Shown here: in pieces, positions 1 to 7,516 of the stretch
How the letters are laid out: the number at the start of each line of letters is the position of its first letter
Position numbering within the stretch: position 1 is the first letter of the stretch
Assembly (NCBI GenBank): GCA_036508075.1
Contig: DATCIA010000021.1
Location: 1-27,975, forward strand
Source: PALSA-660 sp036508075
GTDB taxonomy: Bacteria; Actinomycetota; Coriobacteriia; Anaerosomatales; PALSA-660
Reading direction: 5' to 3'
DNA length: 27,975 bases
Position numbers and translations under genes: made by a program
Notes under the pieces: generated by a model
What the model was told of the DNA's origin: nothing
The model's input: only the letters and a program-made list of their open reading frames with translations
Database searches by the model: none

Positions 1-1
1 G

Positions 2-157
2 GCGCCCGCCACGCCGACGGTCCGCTTCCGTCCCACCATCACCTACGAGGCGGCCAACGCCGACATCGCGGTGAAGGTCCCGCGACGGCGGATACGCGTC
101 ACGATGGAGCTGATCGGCAGCGGCTGGAAGGTCGCGGGGATGGACATCCTGCCCTAG
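2..157 (+). CDS. C-terminal fragment of an unidentified protein
   Basis: An open frame enters from the left edge and stops at TAG 155-157, giving 51 residues that end in GWKVAGMDILP. Third codon positions are mostly G or C, as in the neighbouring genes, so the frame is probably real. The fragment mixes a hydrophilic, arginine-rich stretch (KVPRRRIRV) with a short beta-like ending and has no motif that I can assign to a family. The start lies outside the window. It converges on the glycosyltransferase gene, leaving 55 bp between the two stop codons. Confidence 0.55.
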   Translation, partial: APATPTVRFRPTITYEAANADIAVKVPRRRIRVTMELIGSGWKVAGMDILP

Positions 158-212
158 TTGCGCTCGTTCTCACGTGAGGCTCGCGCCTGCGCGCGCACGG
201 TTCGGTTCGGGG

Positions 213-1655
213 TCATCGCGTGACTTCCGTGTACTCCTGAGCCGTCCGGTCCCACGTGGGATAGCGACTCACGGCGAGTCCGTGGATCTTCCGACGGAAC
301 TCCGGGTCCTTGGTCGCATAGGCTTCCAACAGGTGCGCGACCAGTCCGGCAAGGCGCACCGTGAAGTCCGTCCCCTCGACCAACCCGACGAACGACGGGT
401 CGTTCAGCGACTCCGCCAGGAAGTCGTCCATGGCGACCATTCCGCTGTGATACGACGCCAGCGGCAGCGCACCCGCGGCGAGCCCCTCGATGTTGACGAG
501 CGCTGCCGCCTCAGGGAAGACCGACGGGACCACGCAGACGTCGGCCGCAGCGAACACCGCGGCCAGCTGCTCGTGTTCCAGGTGGCCCAGGAAGGCGATG
601 GACCCCGGTTCGGGAAGCGGAGGGTTCTCACCGACGACATCGCCGAACCCGGCAGGGGACCGCAGCAGCGGCTCGGCGTCGACGAGAGCCGTCGCTTCTG
701 CGGTGTCGCCCGCGTCGATGAGCGCCGCCAACCGCTCGAGTGGTTGGCGCGCGGGCCCTCCTCCTGCGATGAGCAGCCGGACCGGCCGTGCGCGGAGCGC
801 GGAGATCAGCGGCATCGCCCCGACCAGGTGCTGGATGCCCTTCGTCGGGCGTACCGATCCCGCGTAGACGAGGATGTCGTCCTCGGCGGAAAGCGCAAGG
901 CCGTCGGGCAGCGTCACTCGGGCTCGGAGAGATGCGAGTGCGGACTCGCGGTCGCCGGCCGGGGCGAACAGCTCCGCATCGATGCCGGGGGACATGACAA
1001 CGGTCTTCCCGGCGATGGGCTCGCCGTGTCCCTCGGCCCACGCGATCAGGTCGTCGCATGCGCCCTGCGAGACCGTCGCGACGCGCGTGGCGCCTTTCAG
1101 GCCCTCGACCGCATAGGGTACAAGATCGTCGTTGACTCGGACACTGAAGTTCAGGGCGGAACCATGCTCCGTCACCACGTACGGCGCGCGCCCCGCCAGA
1201 GCCTGGGAGACGACGTAAGGCTGCATGATCAGGTGCTGTGCGAGCACGAGGTCCGGTGGCCACTGTTCGAAGACGGTGCGCAGGGCGGTCACGTTGCGCG
1301 AGATGTAGCGCTCGCGCGTGTCCGGGTCCGCGTTCTGGAACCCGTGGACGTTCTCCCGCGAGAAAGGCGGGAAGAGGCCCTCGACGTACACGAGGAGCTC
1401 GCCCTCGAGGTGCGGCCTGACGAGACGGCACGTGCCGGCCATGCCGGGCTCACTGCGGGATTCGAGGGTCAGCGACGTGTTGCCCGGGTCGAGCGCGTAC
1501 GCGGCGTCGATGAAGTCGCAGCGCTCCGGCTGGCGATCCTGGCACACTAACGTGACTTCGTGGCCGAGCCGGACGAGCGCGCGGGAGAGTTCGCGCACGT
1601 AGATGCCGCTGCCCGAATCGTGGAGGAAGTACCCGTGGACCACTGCGACTCTCAC
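213..1655 (-). CDS. GT4-family glycosyltransferase (480 aa)
   Basis: Predicted cytosolic or membrane-associated retaining glycosyltransferase with a GT-B fold, moving a sugar from a nucleotide-sugar donor; the acceptor is unknown. The N-terminus (VAVVHGYF, then SGSGIYVRELSRALVRLGHEV) is the usual GT4 acceptor-domain start. The donor domain shows GSVRPTKG (about residue 265), LLIAGGGP, and FPEAAALVNIEG, in which E382 and E390 form the E-x7-E motif of GT4 enzymes. I chose GTG at 1655 because GGAGGG lies just upstream and the family's first beta strand starts there; the frame stays open to 1742 but adds an atypical leader. It is divergent from the HD-GYP gene. A role in cell-wall, capsule or glycolipid synthesis is inference. 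The family call is firm and the substrate is not determinable. Confidence 0.88.
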   Translation of the reverse strand: MRVAVVHGYFLHDSGSGIYVRELSRALVRLGHEVTLVCQDRQPERCDFIDAAYALDPGNTSLTLESRSEPGMAGTCRLVRPHLEGELLVYVEGLFPPFSRENVHGFQNADPDTRERYISRNVTALRTVFEQWPPDLVLAQHLIMQPYVVSQALAGRAPYVVTEHGSALNFSVRVNDDLVPYAVEGLKGATRVATVSQGACDDLIAWAEGHGEPIAGKTVVMSPGIDAELFAPAGDRESALASLRARVTLPDGLALSAEDDILVYAGSVRPTKGIQHLVGAMPLISALRARPVRLLIAGGGPARQPLERLAALIDAGDTAEATALVDAEPLLRSPAGFGDVVGENPPLPEPGSIAFLGHLEHEQLAAVFAAADVCVVPSVFPEAAALVNIEGLAAGALPLASYHSGMVAMDDFLAESLNDPSFVGLVEGTDFTVRLAGLVAHLLEAYATKDPEFRRKIHGLAVSRYPTWDRTAQEYTEVTR

Positions 1656-1765
1656 AAGCCCTCCTCTTCCGGTTCTGGGTGCGCTGCTGGTGCTTCCTGA
1701 GACTCTACACGGCGTTGTGCCCGTGGCGCCGAAGCATGTCACGGCGCGAGCCGGGGCAGGAGGTG

Positions 1766-1795
1766 TTCACCCCGCCGGCACAAGTGGCGTAGGCT
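1766..1795 (+). promoter_or_regulatory. Possible promoter of the MASE1-HD-GYP gene
   Basis: TTCACC (1766-1771) and TAGGCT (1790-1795) are 18 bp apart, which would put the transcript start near 1802, about 20 nt before the TTG start. The hexamers match the consensus only partly, so this is tentative. The divergent gap 1656-1820 must hold promoters for both flanking genes. Confidence 0.3.
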
Positions 1796-1820
1796 GGTTG
1801 CAACACCGAGGGGGAGAGCC

Positions 1821-3728
1821 TTGCCGGCCCCGATGACCGCCGATCGCCGGACGATACCGTTGTGGGTCAAGGCCCTGCTTCTGGCGGGGGCGTACGTCGG
1901 CGCGGCCGAGGTGGGCAACCTCTTCTCGGTGCAGAGCGCCTTCTCCACGTTCTGGCCGCCCGCCGGGCTCTTCTTCGCGGTCCTGCTGATCTCAGACCGA
2001 CGGGATTGGCCGCTGCTGGTCCTCGCCGGCATTGCGGGCAACCTGGCTTCGGACCTGCTGCACGGCCGTGCGCTGCTGATGACCCTCGGATTCTCAACGG
2101 CCAACGCGGCGGAGGCGATGATCGGGGCCGTGCTGGTCGGTCGGCTCATTGGCTCGCGCCCGAAGATGAACACGCTGCGCCAGGTCCTCGTATTCACGAT
2201 CGTAGGAGCGGTGTTCGCCCCCATGGTCGGGGCGACCGTCGGCGCGTCGGTCGTCCGGCTCGGGGTCGCGGGCGCGGCGTGGGGGGCCACGTGGGTCAGT
2301 TGGTGGATCGGCGACGCCCTGGGCGTCGTGGTGGTGGCGTCGATCATCCTGTCGGGCATCGGGCTGTGGGACTCCTATCGTGACGACTCCGACCCTCATC
2401 CCGCCCGCTATCTGCTGCCCCTCGCGCGTGCGGTGGCCGTCGCCATCCCGTTTGGCGTCCTTGCGCACGTGGTCTTCAGCCCGCTCGGTGGTGGCACCTC
2501 GTGGAAGTTCCTTACGACCCCCGGGTTGGTGGCCGTGGGGATCATCGGCGGGCCGGCGGGGGCCGCTGCCGGGCTGCTCGGGATCGCTGCGGGCGCGATC
2601 TCCGGCATGGTGCGCGGCTCGCCATCGGTCGCGCTCGTCGCCTCGGACGTCGTCACGCGTGTGTTCCAGGCGCAGGCGTTCTTCGTGGTTGGAGGCGTCG
2701 CATGCCTCGCGCTTGCGGGAGTGATCGCTGAGAACCGCGAGAACGCGGAGCACGCGGAGATCGCAGCGTCACAGTTCAGGGAGCTGTTCGACGCGATGCG
2801 CGAGGGCGTCGAGTACGGTCGGATGATCTACGACGAGCAGGGGGACCCGGTCGACTGGGTCTGGCTGCAGGTCAATCGCGCGTTCGGAACCCTGACGGGG
2901 CTGACCGACGTCGTCGGGCGCCATGCATGGGAGCTTCTGCCGGACCTGGAGGAGACGAATCCGGGGCTGCTCAAGGTCTACGGTCAGGTCGCGAATACGG
3001 GAACCCCCGCGGTCTTCGAGTCGCTGATCATGCCTCTCAACCGGACGCTGTCGATCTCCGTGACCAGTCCGGCCCGTGGAGAGTACATCGCCGTATTCGA
3101 GGACGTCAGCGAGCGGGTGACCGCGGACCGGGACCTGGCCGAGAGCGCGAGGCGCCTCGAGAAGATGGTCTACGACGTCGCCGAGGCGATGGGCAGCGTC
3201 GTCGAGGCCCGCGACCCCTACACGCAGGGGCACGAGCTCCGCGTCTCATCGCTGGCCAAGCGCATCGCCACGGAGATGGGCCTGGACGAGGACGCGCTCA
3301 ACGAGATCAGCATGGCCGGGCTGCTCCACGACATCGGGAAGCTGCGTGTGCCCGCTGAGATCCTCACCAAGCCGGGCCAGCTCTCGGACGCCGAGTTTGC
3401 GCTGATCCGCGAGCATCCCGAGCAGGGATTCGAGATCCTCAGCCACATCGACTTCCCGTGGCCGATCGCGGAGATCGTCTACCAGCACCACGAGCGCATG
3501 GACGGCACCGGGTACCCGCGCCGGCTCCCGGGCGACGAGATACTGCTCCCTGCTCGCATCCTCGCCGTCGCGGACGTGATCGAGGCGATGGCCTCGCACC
3601 GCCCGTACCGAGCGGCCCTCGGCCTGGACAAGGCCATGGACGAGATCGTCGCGCATCCCGAGGCGTACGACGCCGAGGTCGTTGCGGCGTGCGTCGCCCT
3701 CTACGAACGGCGCGAGATCGGCCTCTAG
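1821..3728 (+). CDS. Membrane-bound MASE1-PAS-HD-GYP cyclic-di-GMP phosphodiesterase
   Basis: A 635-residue signalling protein predicted to hydrolyse cyclic di-GMP. Residues about 12-305 form a multi-helix membrane sensor of MASE1 type (AAEVGNLFSV, FWPPAGLFFAVLL). Residues about 320-435 resemble a PAS domain (QFRELFDAMREGVEYGRMI through YIAVFEDVSERV). Residues about 445-635 are HD-GYP. The metal- and substrate-binding motifs are intact: HDIGK at 503-507 and HHERMDGTGYP at 556-566, so it should be catalytically competent. The TTG start at 1821 is preferred because GAGGGGGAG sits directly upstream; ATG 1833 in the same frame is the alternative. It stands alone, with no GGDEF or receiver domain beside it. 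MASE1 ligands are generally unknown. The function class is secure and the signal is not. Confidence 0.9.
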   Translation: MPAPMTADRRTIPLWVKALLLAGAYVGAAEVGNLFSVQSAFSTFWPPAGLFFAVLLISDRRDWPLLVLAGIAGNLASDLLHGRALLMTLGFSTANAAEAMIGAVLVGRLIGSRPKMNTLRQVLVFTIVGAVFAPMVGATVGASVVRLGVAGAAWGATWVSWWIGDALGVVVVASIILSGIGLWDSYRDDSDPHPARYLLPLARAVAVAIPFGVLAHVVFSPLGGGTSWKFLTTPGLVAVGIIGGPAGAAAGLLGIAAGAISGMVRGSPSVALVASDVVTRVFQAQAFFVVGGVACLALAGVIAENRENAEHAEIAASQFRELFDAMREGVEYGRMIYDEQGDPVDWVWLQVNRAFGTLTGLTDVVGRHAWELLPDLEETNPGLLKVYGQVANTGTPAVFESLIMPLNRTLSISVTSPARGEYIAVFEDVSERVTADRDLAESARRLEKMVYDVAEAMGSVVEARDPYTQGHELRVSSLAKRIATEMGLDEDALNEISMAGLLHDIGKLRVPAEILTKPGQLSDAEFALIREHPEQGFEILSHIDFPWPIAEIVYQHHERMDGTGYPRRLPGDEILLPARILAVADVIEAMASHRPYRAALGLDKAMDEIVAHPEAYDAEVVAACVALYERREIGL

Positions 3729-3897
3729 GACGATCGAAAGCCCGTGCGGCCGCCGTTCGGCGTGCCTGACTCCCGTTCGTCGCCTGTGGGGTGGGGCTCG
3801 CGCCACATCGGCCGATAGCCCACGCCAAGGCGCGGAATGATTCGCGTGCGCTGTGCGCCGCCCAAGACGCGCCCTCCAACGGTGAGAGGAGTTCCAG

Positions 3898-4413
3898 ATG
3901 GCCCATTGGACCTCACACGCGTTCCACGCGACGGTCGTCTCACCCCGGATGATGTACGAAGACGTGACCATGGGGTTCAGCGACGGTGCGGTGACCTTCA
4001 CCGGGCGCCCGCTGCGCAACTGGCGCGCATGGTCGTGGCTGTCGCTGGTCGTGCGCCTGGTCGTATTCCTCGGAGGTGTCGTCGTCCTAGCCTCCGTGGT
4101 TGCGTCCGCCGCCTTCTCCGGTTCGCTGAGCCCCGATCTCCTGCTGCGCGCGTCAGCGGTCTTCGCGGGCTGGATCGTACTGCTGTGGGGGTCCGGTGTG
4201 TTGCTGAAGCGCTACGCTCACGCGACTCGCATGCGGGCCTCCGAACGCACCTCCAAACTACCGGTCAGCGACGTCTCGATGGCGAAGCTCTCGGGGAGGA
4301 CGCTCTCGATCAGGGCGCCGTTCGACCACCGCAACGGCTCCGATCGCTGGCGCCTGCGGGTCGACAGCCATGATCAGGGTGAAAGCCTACTGGCCCTCCT
4401 GGGGCGCCACTGA
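3898..4413 (+). CDS. Small two-helix membrane protein of unknown function
   Basis: A 171-residue protein with a GAGAGGAG ribosome-binding site just upstream of ATG 3898. It has a polar N-terminal segment (1-45), two hydrophobic helices (about 47-72 and 83-103), a basic stretch (KRYAHATRMRASER) and a polar C-terminal tail of about 60 residues. The segments before and after the helices (VTMGFSDGAVTF and LSGRTLSIRAP) look like beta strands, so a small soluble domain interrupted by a membrane hairpin is conceivable. I do not recognise a family. It lies alone between the HD-GYP gene and the cold-shock gene, with no evidence of shared function. Confidence 0.75.
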   Translation: MAHWTSHAFHATVVSPRMMYEDVTMGFSDGAVTFTGRPLRNWRAWSWLSLVVRLVVFLGGVVVLASVVASAAFSGSLSPDLLLRASAVFAGWIVLLWGSGVLLKRYAHATRMRASERTSKLPVSDVSMAKLSGRTLSIRAPFDHRNGSDRWRLRVDSHDQGESLLALLGRH

Positions 4414-4477
4414 GACCGGGCGTGCACGCCGCCCGACCGCTCGTCGAAACCGCACCGGACCGCCGCACGATTCGCGC

Positions 4478-4509
4478 TTGCAGACAAGTGCGTTTGCGTG
4501 TAGTAGACT
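4478..4509 (+). promoter_or_regulatory. Possible promoter of the cold-shock gene
   Basis: TTGCAG (4478-4483) is followed by TAGTAG (4501-4506, 17-bp gap) and the overlapping TAGACT (4504-4509). Neither -10 candidate is close to consensus. If used, transcription starts near 4515, giving an untranslated leader of about 105 nt, typical of cspA-type genes. Confidence 0.3.
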
Positions 4510-4544
4510 TTCGGCGCGGACCGAATCGCGGGCCGTAAGTTTGC

Positions 4545-4572
4545 GACCGGACGAATCGCTTTCGTTGCGGTC
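4545..4572 (+). promoter_or_regulatory. Hairpin in the cold-shock mRNA leader
   Basis: GACCG (4545-4549) pairs with CGGTC (4568-4572), and inside it ACGAA (4551-4555) pairs with TTCGT (4561-4565) around a five-base loop. That is ten base pairs in two blocks, about 48 nt before the start codon. Long structured leaders are known to act in temperature-dependent translation of csp mRNAs; that this hairpin does so is inference. Confidence 0.4.
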
Positions 4573-4619
4573 AGTCTGGTCGCTTTGTTTTGCCCTGAGG
4601 GGCGGAAGGTAGGTTAGGA

Positions 4620-4823
4620 ATGGCTGAGGGTACCGTTAAGTGGTTCAACCCGGACAAGGGCTACGGCTTCATCTCCCACGAGGGTGGCGACGACGTCTTC
4701 GTTCACTTCTCTGAGATCCAGGGCGATGGCTTCAAGACCCTCGACGAGGGCCAGCCTGTCGTTTTCGACATCACAGAGGGCCAGAACGGCAAGAAGCAGG
4801 CGAGCAACGTCCGCAAGGCGTAA
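4620..4823 (+). CDS. csp: Cold-shock protein (CspA family)
   Basis: A 67-residue single-domain OB-fold protein that binds single-stranded RNA and DNA and keeps mRNA unfolded. It has both nucleic-acid-binding motifs: KWFNPDKGYGFI (RNP1 region, aromatic residues intact) and DVFVHFSEI (RNP2 region). Length is the standard 65-70 residues. The ATG at 4620 follows GGAAGGTAGGTTAGGA. The gene is monocistronic: a leader of 206 bp precedes it and a strong hairpin follows 31 bp after the stop. Identification is secure; whether it is cold-induced or constitutive cannot be told from sequence. Confidence 0.97.
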   Translation: MAEGTVKWFNPDKGYGFISHEGGDDVFVHFSEIQGDGFKTLDEGQPVVFDITEGQNGKKQASNVRKA

Positions 4824-4853
4824 CAACCGAGCGACTTGAGATCGAGCTTCGCC

Positions 4854-4879
4854 AAGAGCGGCCCGAGAGGGCCGCTCTT
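4854..4879 (+). terminator. Rho-independent-type terminator after csp
   Basis: A perfect 11-bp stem, AAGAGCGGCCC (4854-4864) and GGGCCGCTCTT (4869-4879), closes a GAGA loop. The T-rich tail is short (CTTCTTG), as is common in high-GC genomes. It separates csp from the ABC-F gene. Confidence 0.8.
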
Positions 4880-4914
4880 CTTGTGCGCGGACCGGACCGA
4901 CACGACCAGACTGG

Positions 4915-4920
4915 TAGAAT
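4915..4920 (+). promoter_or_regulatory. -10 box placing the ABC-F transcript start at its ATG
   Basis: TAGAAT at 4915-4920 ends 7 bp before ATG 4928. A normal 6-7 bp distance from -10 to transcript start puts the first nucleotide at or next to the A of the start codon. No ribosome-binding site is visible between them. No good -35 box is evident upstream (CCGGAC at 4892-4897 is at 17-bp spacing). Confidence 0.5.
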
Positions 4921-4927
4921 CGCTCCC

Positions 4928-6970
4928 ATGTCACTCACCATCTCAGGCGTCACGAAGACCTTCGGCGAGCGCGTCCTGTTCCAGGACGTGTCGCTCCACG
5001 TCGCCGGCCGCGCGCGTGTCGCGTTGGTCGGGCCCAACGGCGCCGGCAAGACGACCCTGCTCGAGATCATCTCGGGGGAGCAGGACGCCGACGCCGGTGG
5101 CGTCACCGTGGGCAAGGGAGAGGTCGTCGGCTACCTCAAGCAGGAAGCCATCGAGATGGCCGGCCGCTCGGCCCTTGAGGAGGTCCTTAGCGTCGCCTCG
5201 GAGGTGACCTCGCTCGAACATCGCATCTCCGTGCTCGAGGCCGACATCGCCGATGAGGAGGAAGAGGACGAGCGCGAGCGCATGCTCAGCGAGTACGCGC
5301 GCATCACCGAGCGCTTCGAGCACCTGGGCGGCTACACGATCGAGGCCGACGCGCGCGCGGTGATGACCGGCCTGGGCTTCCGCGAGGCCGACATGCAGAA
5401 GCGCACCGAGGAGTTCTCGGGCGGCTGGCTGATGCGCATCGCGCTCGCCAAGATCCTGCTTCAGTCTCCCGACATCCTCCTGCTCGACGAACCGACGAAC
5501 CACCTCGACCTGGAGTCGGTCACCTGGCTGGAGGGCTTCCTGCGGGGCTACGACGGAGCGATCGTGCTCGTCAGCCACGACCGCGCGTTCATGGACGGGC
5601 TGGTCGACCGTGTCGCCGAGATCGACCTGCGCACGCTGACGCTCTATCACGGCACGTACGAGAACTACGTCGAGCAGAAGGCGATCGGGCTCGAGCGGCT
5701 GCTGGCGGCCAAGGCCAACCAGGACCGGCAGATCGCCGCGCAGGAGAAGTTCATCGAGCGCTTCCGCTACAAGAGCTCGAAGGCCAAGGCCGTCCAGAGC
5801 CGCGTGAAGGCCGTCGAGAAGATCGAACGCATCGAGGTCCCGGAGGAGCGCAAGGCCGTGCACTTCCGCTTCCCGCAGCCCCCGCGCACCTCGGAGACGG
5901 TCATCGCCCTCGAGCACGTGAGCAAGTCCTACGGGCCCCTGCAGGTGTACAGCGACCTCACCGTGTCGCTGTTCCGCGGTGACAAGGTGGCGCTGGTCGG
6001 CCCCAACGGCGCCGGCAAGTCCACGCTGCTCAAGGTGCTCGCCGGCGCACTCGAGCCCGACACCGGGACGCGCACGCTCGGACTCCACGTCACCACGGCC
6101 TACTTCGCGCAGCACCAGCTCGAGGCGCTCGAGCCGCGCAACACCGTCTACAAGGAGCTCGACCGCGTCGCTCCGGGCTGGGGCCAGGGTCAGGTCCGCG
6201 GGCTGCTCGGCGCGTTCCTGTTCAACGGCAGCGACGTCGACAAGAAGGTCTCGGTCCTGTCGGGAGGGGAGCGGGCGCGGCTCGCACTCGCCAAGATGCT
6301 CGTGACCCCTGCGCCGTTCCTTTGCCTCGACGAGCCGACCAACCACCTGGACATCCGCGCCCGCGACATCCTCGAGCAGGCGCTCGTGGCCTACGAGGGT
6401 ACGATGGCGCTGATCACTCACGACCGCCACCTCATCCGCGCGGTCGCGACGAAGATCATCCACGTGGAGAACGGTCAGGTCACGGTCTACGACGGTGACT
6501 ACGACTACTTCCTGTGGAAACGCGAGCAGACCGGCGGTGTGGGGTCGGGCCAGCAGGATACGAAGCATCTGGCCAAGTCGGTCGCGGCAGGCGCCCCAAC
6601 CACCGCCGAGCCGGCCGCAGCGCCGCGCTCCAGCGGGCCGAAGACCAAAGAGCAGAAGCGCGCCGAGGCCGAGGCGCGCAACAAGGCGTACCGCTCCGGC
6701 AAGTCGGAGCGCACCCGCCTCACGGAGCTCGAGGCGGAGATGGCGGCGGCTGAGAAGCGCGACGCCGAGCTGGTGGTCGCCCTCGCCGAGCCCGACATCT
6801 ACAGCGACAAGCGTACGTTCGACAAGACCATGGCCGAGTACGGCGCGCTCAAGTCGCATCGGCAGGCGATGGAGGGGGAGTGGCTGGCTCTGACGGAGAC
6901 CCTCGAGCGACTCGAGTCCGAACCCGATCCCAAGGCCGAGAAGACCCCGCGCCGGAAGCACGGCGCCTAG
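4928..6970 (+). CDS. ABC-F family ATPase with two ABC domains (Uup/EttA-like)
   Basis: A 680-residue soluble protein with two ATP-binding cassettes and no membrane domain, typical of ABC-F translation factors that act at the ribosomal E site. Cassette 1 has Walker A GPNGAGKTT (35-43), FSGGWLMRIALAKILL and LLLDEPTNHLD. Cassette 2 has GPNGAGKST (358-366), LSGGERARLALAKML and CLDEPTNHLD. Between them is the charged linker (P-site tRNA-interaction motif region), and residues about 550-680 form a low-complexity hinge plus a lysine/glutamate-rich coiled coil like the Uup C-terminal domain. ATG 4928 is chosen because the cassette starts at once (MSLTISGVTKTFGERV); the frame is open further upstream. 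Which ABC-F subfamily, and whether it affects antibiotic response, is not decided by the sequence. Confidence 0.93.
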   Translation: MSLTISGVTKTFGERVLFQDVSLHVAGRARVALVGPNGAGKTTLLEIISGEQDADAGGVTVGKGEVVGYLKQEAIEMAGRSALEEVLSVASEVTSLEHRISVLEADIADEEEEDERERMLSEYARITERFEHLGGYTIEADARAVMTGLGFREADMQKRTEEFSGGWLMRIALAKILLQSPDILLLDEPTNHLDLESVTWLEGFLRGYDGAIVLVSHDRAFMDGLVDRVAEIDLRTLTLYHGTYENYVEQKAIGLERLLAAKANQDRQIAAQEKFIERFRYKSSKAKAVQSRVKAVEKIERIEVPEERKAVHFRFPQPPRTSETVIALEHVSKSYGPLQVYSDLTVSLFRGDKVALVGPNGAGKSTLLKVLAGALEPDTGTRTLGLHVTTAYFAQHQLEALEPRNTVYKELDRVAPGWGQGQVRGLLGAFLFNGSDVDKKVSVLSGGERARLALAKMLVTPAPFLCLDEPTNHLDIRARDILEQALVAYEGTMALITHDRHLIRAVATKIIHVENGQVTVYDGDYDYFLWKREQTGGVGSGQQDTKHLAKSVAAGAPTTAEPAAAPRSSGPKTKEQKRAEAEARNKAYRSGKSERTRLTELEAEMAAAEKRDAELVVALAEPDIYSDKRTFDKTMAEYGALKSHRQAMEGEWLALTETLERLESEPDPKAEKTPRRKHGA

Positions 6971-6980
6971 CCGGGCGATC

Positions 6981-6993
6981 GGCGCGGCGCGCC
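6981..6993 (+). terminator. Weak terminator-like hairpin after the ABC-F gene
   Basis: GGCGC (6981-6985) pairs with GCGCC (6989-6993) around a 3-nt loop, followed by a pyrimidine-rich TTCC. The stem is short and there is no T tract, so termination here is uncertain. Confidence 0.25.
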
Positions 6994-6999
6994 TTCCAG

Positions 7000-7024
7000 A
7001 CTTTGTAACAACCGTTTACAAAGT
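7000..7024. promoter_or_regulatory. Perfect inverted repeat (candidate operator) at the nuo promoter
   Basis: ACTTTGTAA (7000-7008) and TTACAAAGT (7016-7024) are exact reverse complements with a 7-bp spacer. The right arm overlaps the -35 hexamer of the nuo promoter. It is A/T-rich in a strongly G/C-rich surrounding, as expected of a protein-binding site. It resembles the redox regulator Rex site only loosely (half-site TTGTAA rather than TTGTGAA, and one base more in total), so the regulator is not assigned. Confidence 0.55.
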
Positions 7025-7044
7025 ATCGGCCGCTGTCTTAGAAT
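7015..7044 (+). promoter_or_regulatory. Promoter of the nuo operon
   Basis: TTTACA (7015-7020) and TAGAAT (7039-7044) with an 18-bp spacer make the best housekeeping-type promoter in the window. Transcription would begin near 7051, leaving about 97 nt before nuoA. Confidence 0.7.
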
Positions 7045-7147
7045 CGAAGCGCGGCGTGGATGGGATCCGAGGTTCGTCTGTCTGCCTGCCGTCGCATCAG
7101 GGCACGTACGCGATGGGTCGATGCCCCCACAAACGGACGGAGCGAGT

Positions 7148-7516
7148 ATGCCGGCGGAGTCCACGCAGGCGTTTCTGTTCTTATTGGGCGCCGCGGTAGC
7201 GGCGGTCGCCTTTGTGGGCCTCGTGTTCGGCGCCAACGCATTGCTGTCTCCCCGCAAGCCCAACGCCTCCAAGTCCGAGCCCTACGAGTGCGGCATGCCG
7301 CAGGCCGGCACCCCGCACGTGCGCTTCCCGTTGCGTTTCGCTTCGATCGCGGTGCTGTTCGTGATCTTCGACGTGGAGTCGGTGCTGCTGTTCTCGGTGG
7401 CGACCCGGATCCGCGGCGACCTCGCGGGCGGGATGGCGCTGCTCGGCTTCGCCTCGCTGCTGGCGTTCGGACTGCTCTACGCCTGGAAGACGGGGGCGCT
7501 GCAGTGGCGCTCGTAG
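7148..7516 (+). CDS. nuoA: Complex I subunit NuoA
   Basis: A 122-residue membrane subunit with three helices that helps form the quinone-access and proton-transfer region of NADH:quinone oxidoreductase. Diagnostic features are SEPYECGMPQAGTPHVRFP in the loop after helix 1 and FVIFDVESVLLF, which carries the conserved acidic pair (D and E) of helix 2. I start it at ATG 7148 because GGAG (7139-7142) precedes at good spacing; the in-frame ATG at 7121 has no such site and adds nine atypical residues. It is the first gene of the operon and its last 13 nt overlap nuoB. Confidence 0.95.
   Translation: MPAESTQAFLFLLGAAVAAVAFVGLVFGANALLSPRKPNASKSEPYECGMPQAGTPHVRFPLRFASIAVLFVIFDVESVLLFSVATRIRGDLAGGMALLGFASLLAFGLLYAWKTGALQWRS

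Noticed and set aside
169..178. Palindrome CTCACGTGAG, seen again at 18409-18418
   Set aside because: Two copies of a 10-bp palindrome in 28 kb, in unrelated contexts and without a promoter at the first one, are too little evidence for a regulatory site.
4943..6961. Long minus-strand open frame opposite the ABC-F gene
   Set aside because: It is an antisense shadow from high G/C at third positions; the product is leucine/arginine/aspartate-rich without motifs, while the plus strand has complete ABC motifs.
7000..7024. Assignment of the nuo palindrome to Rex
   Set aside because: The half-site lacks the TGTGA core and the site is one base longer than the Rex consensus, so only a generic operator is claimed.
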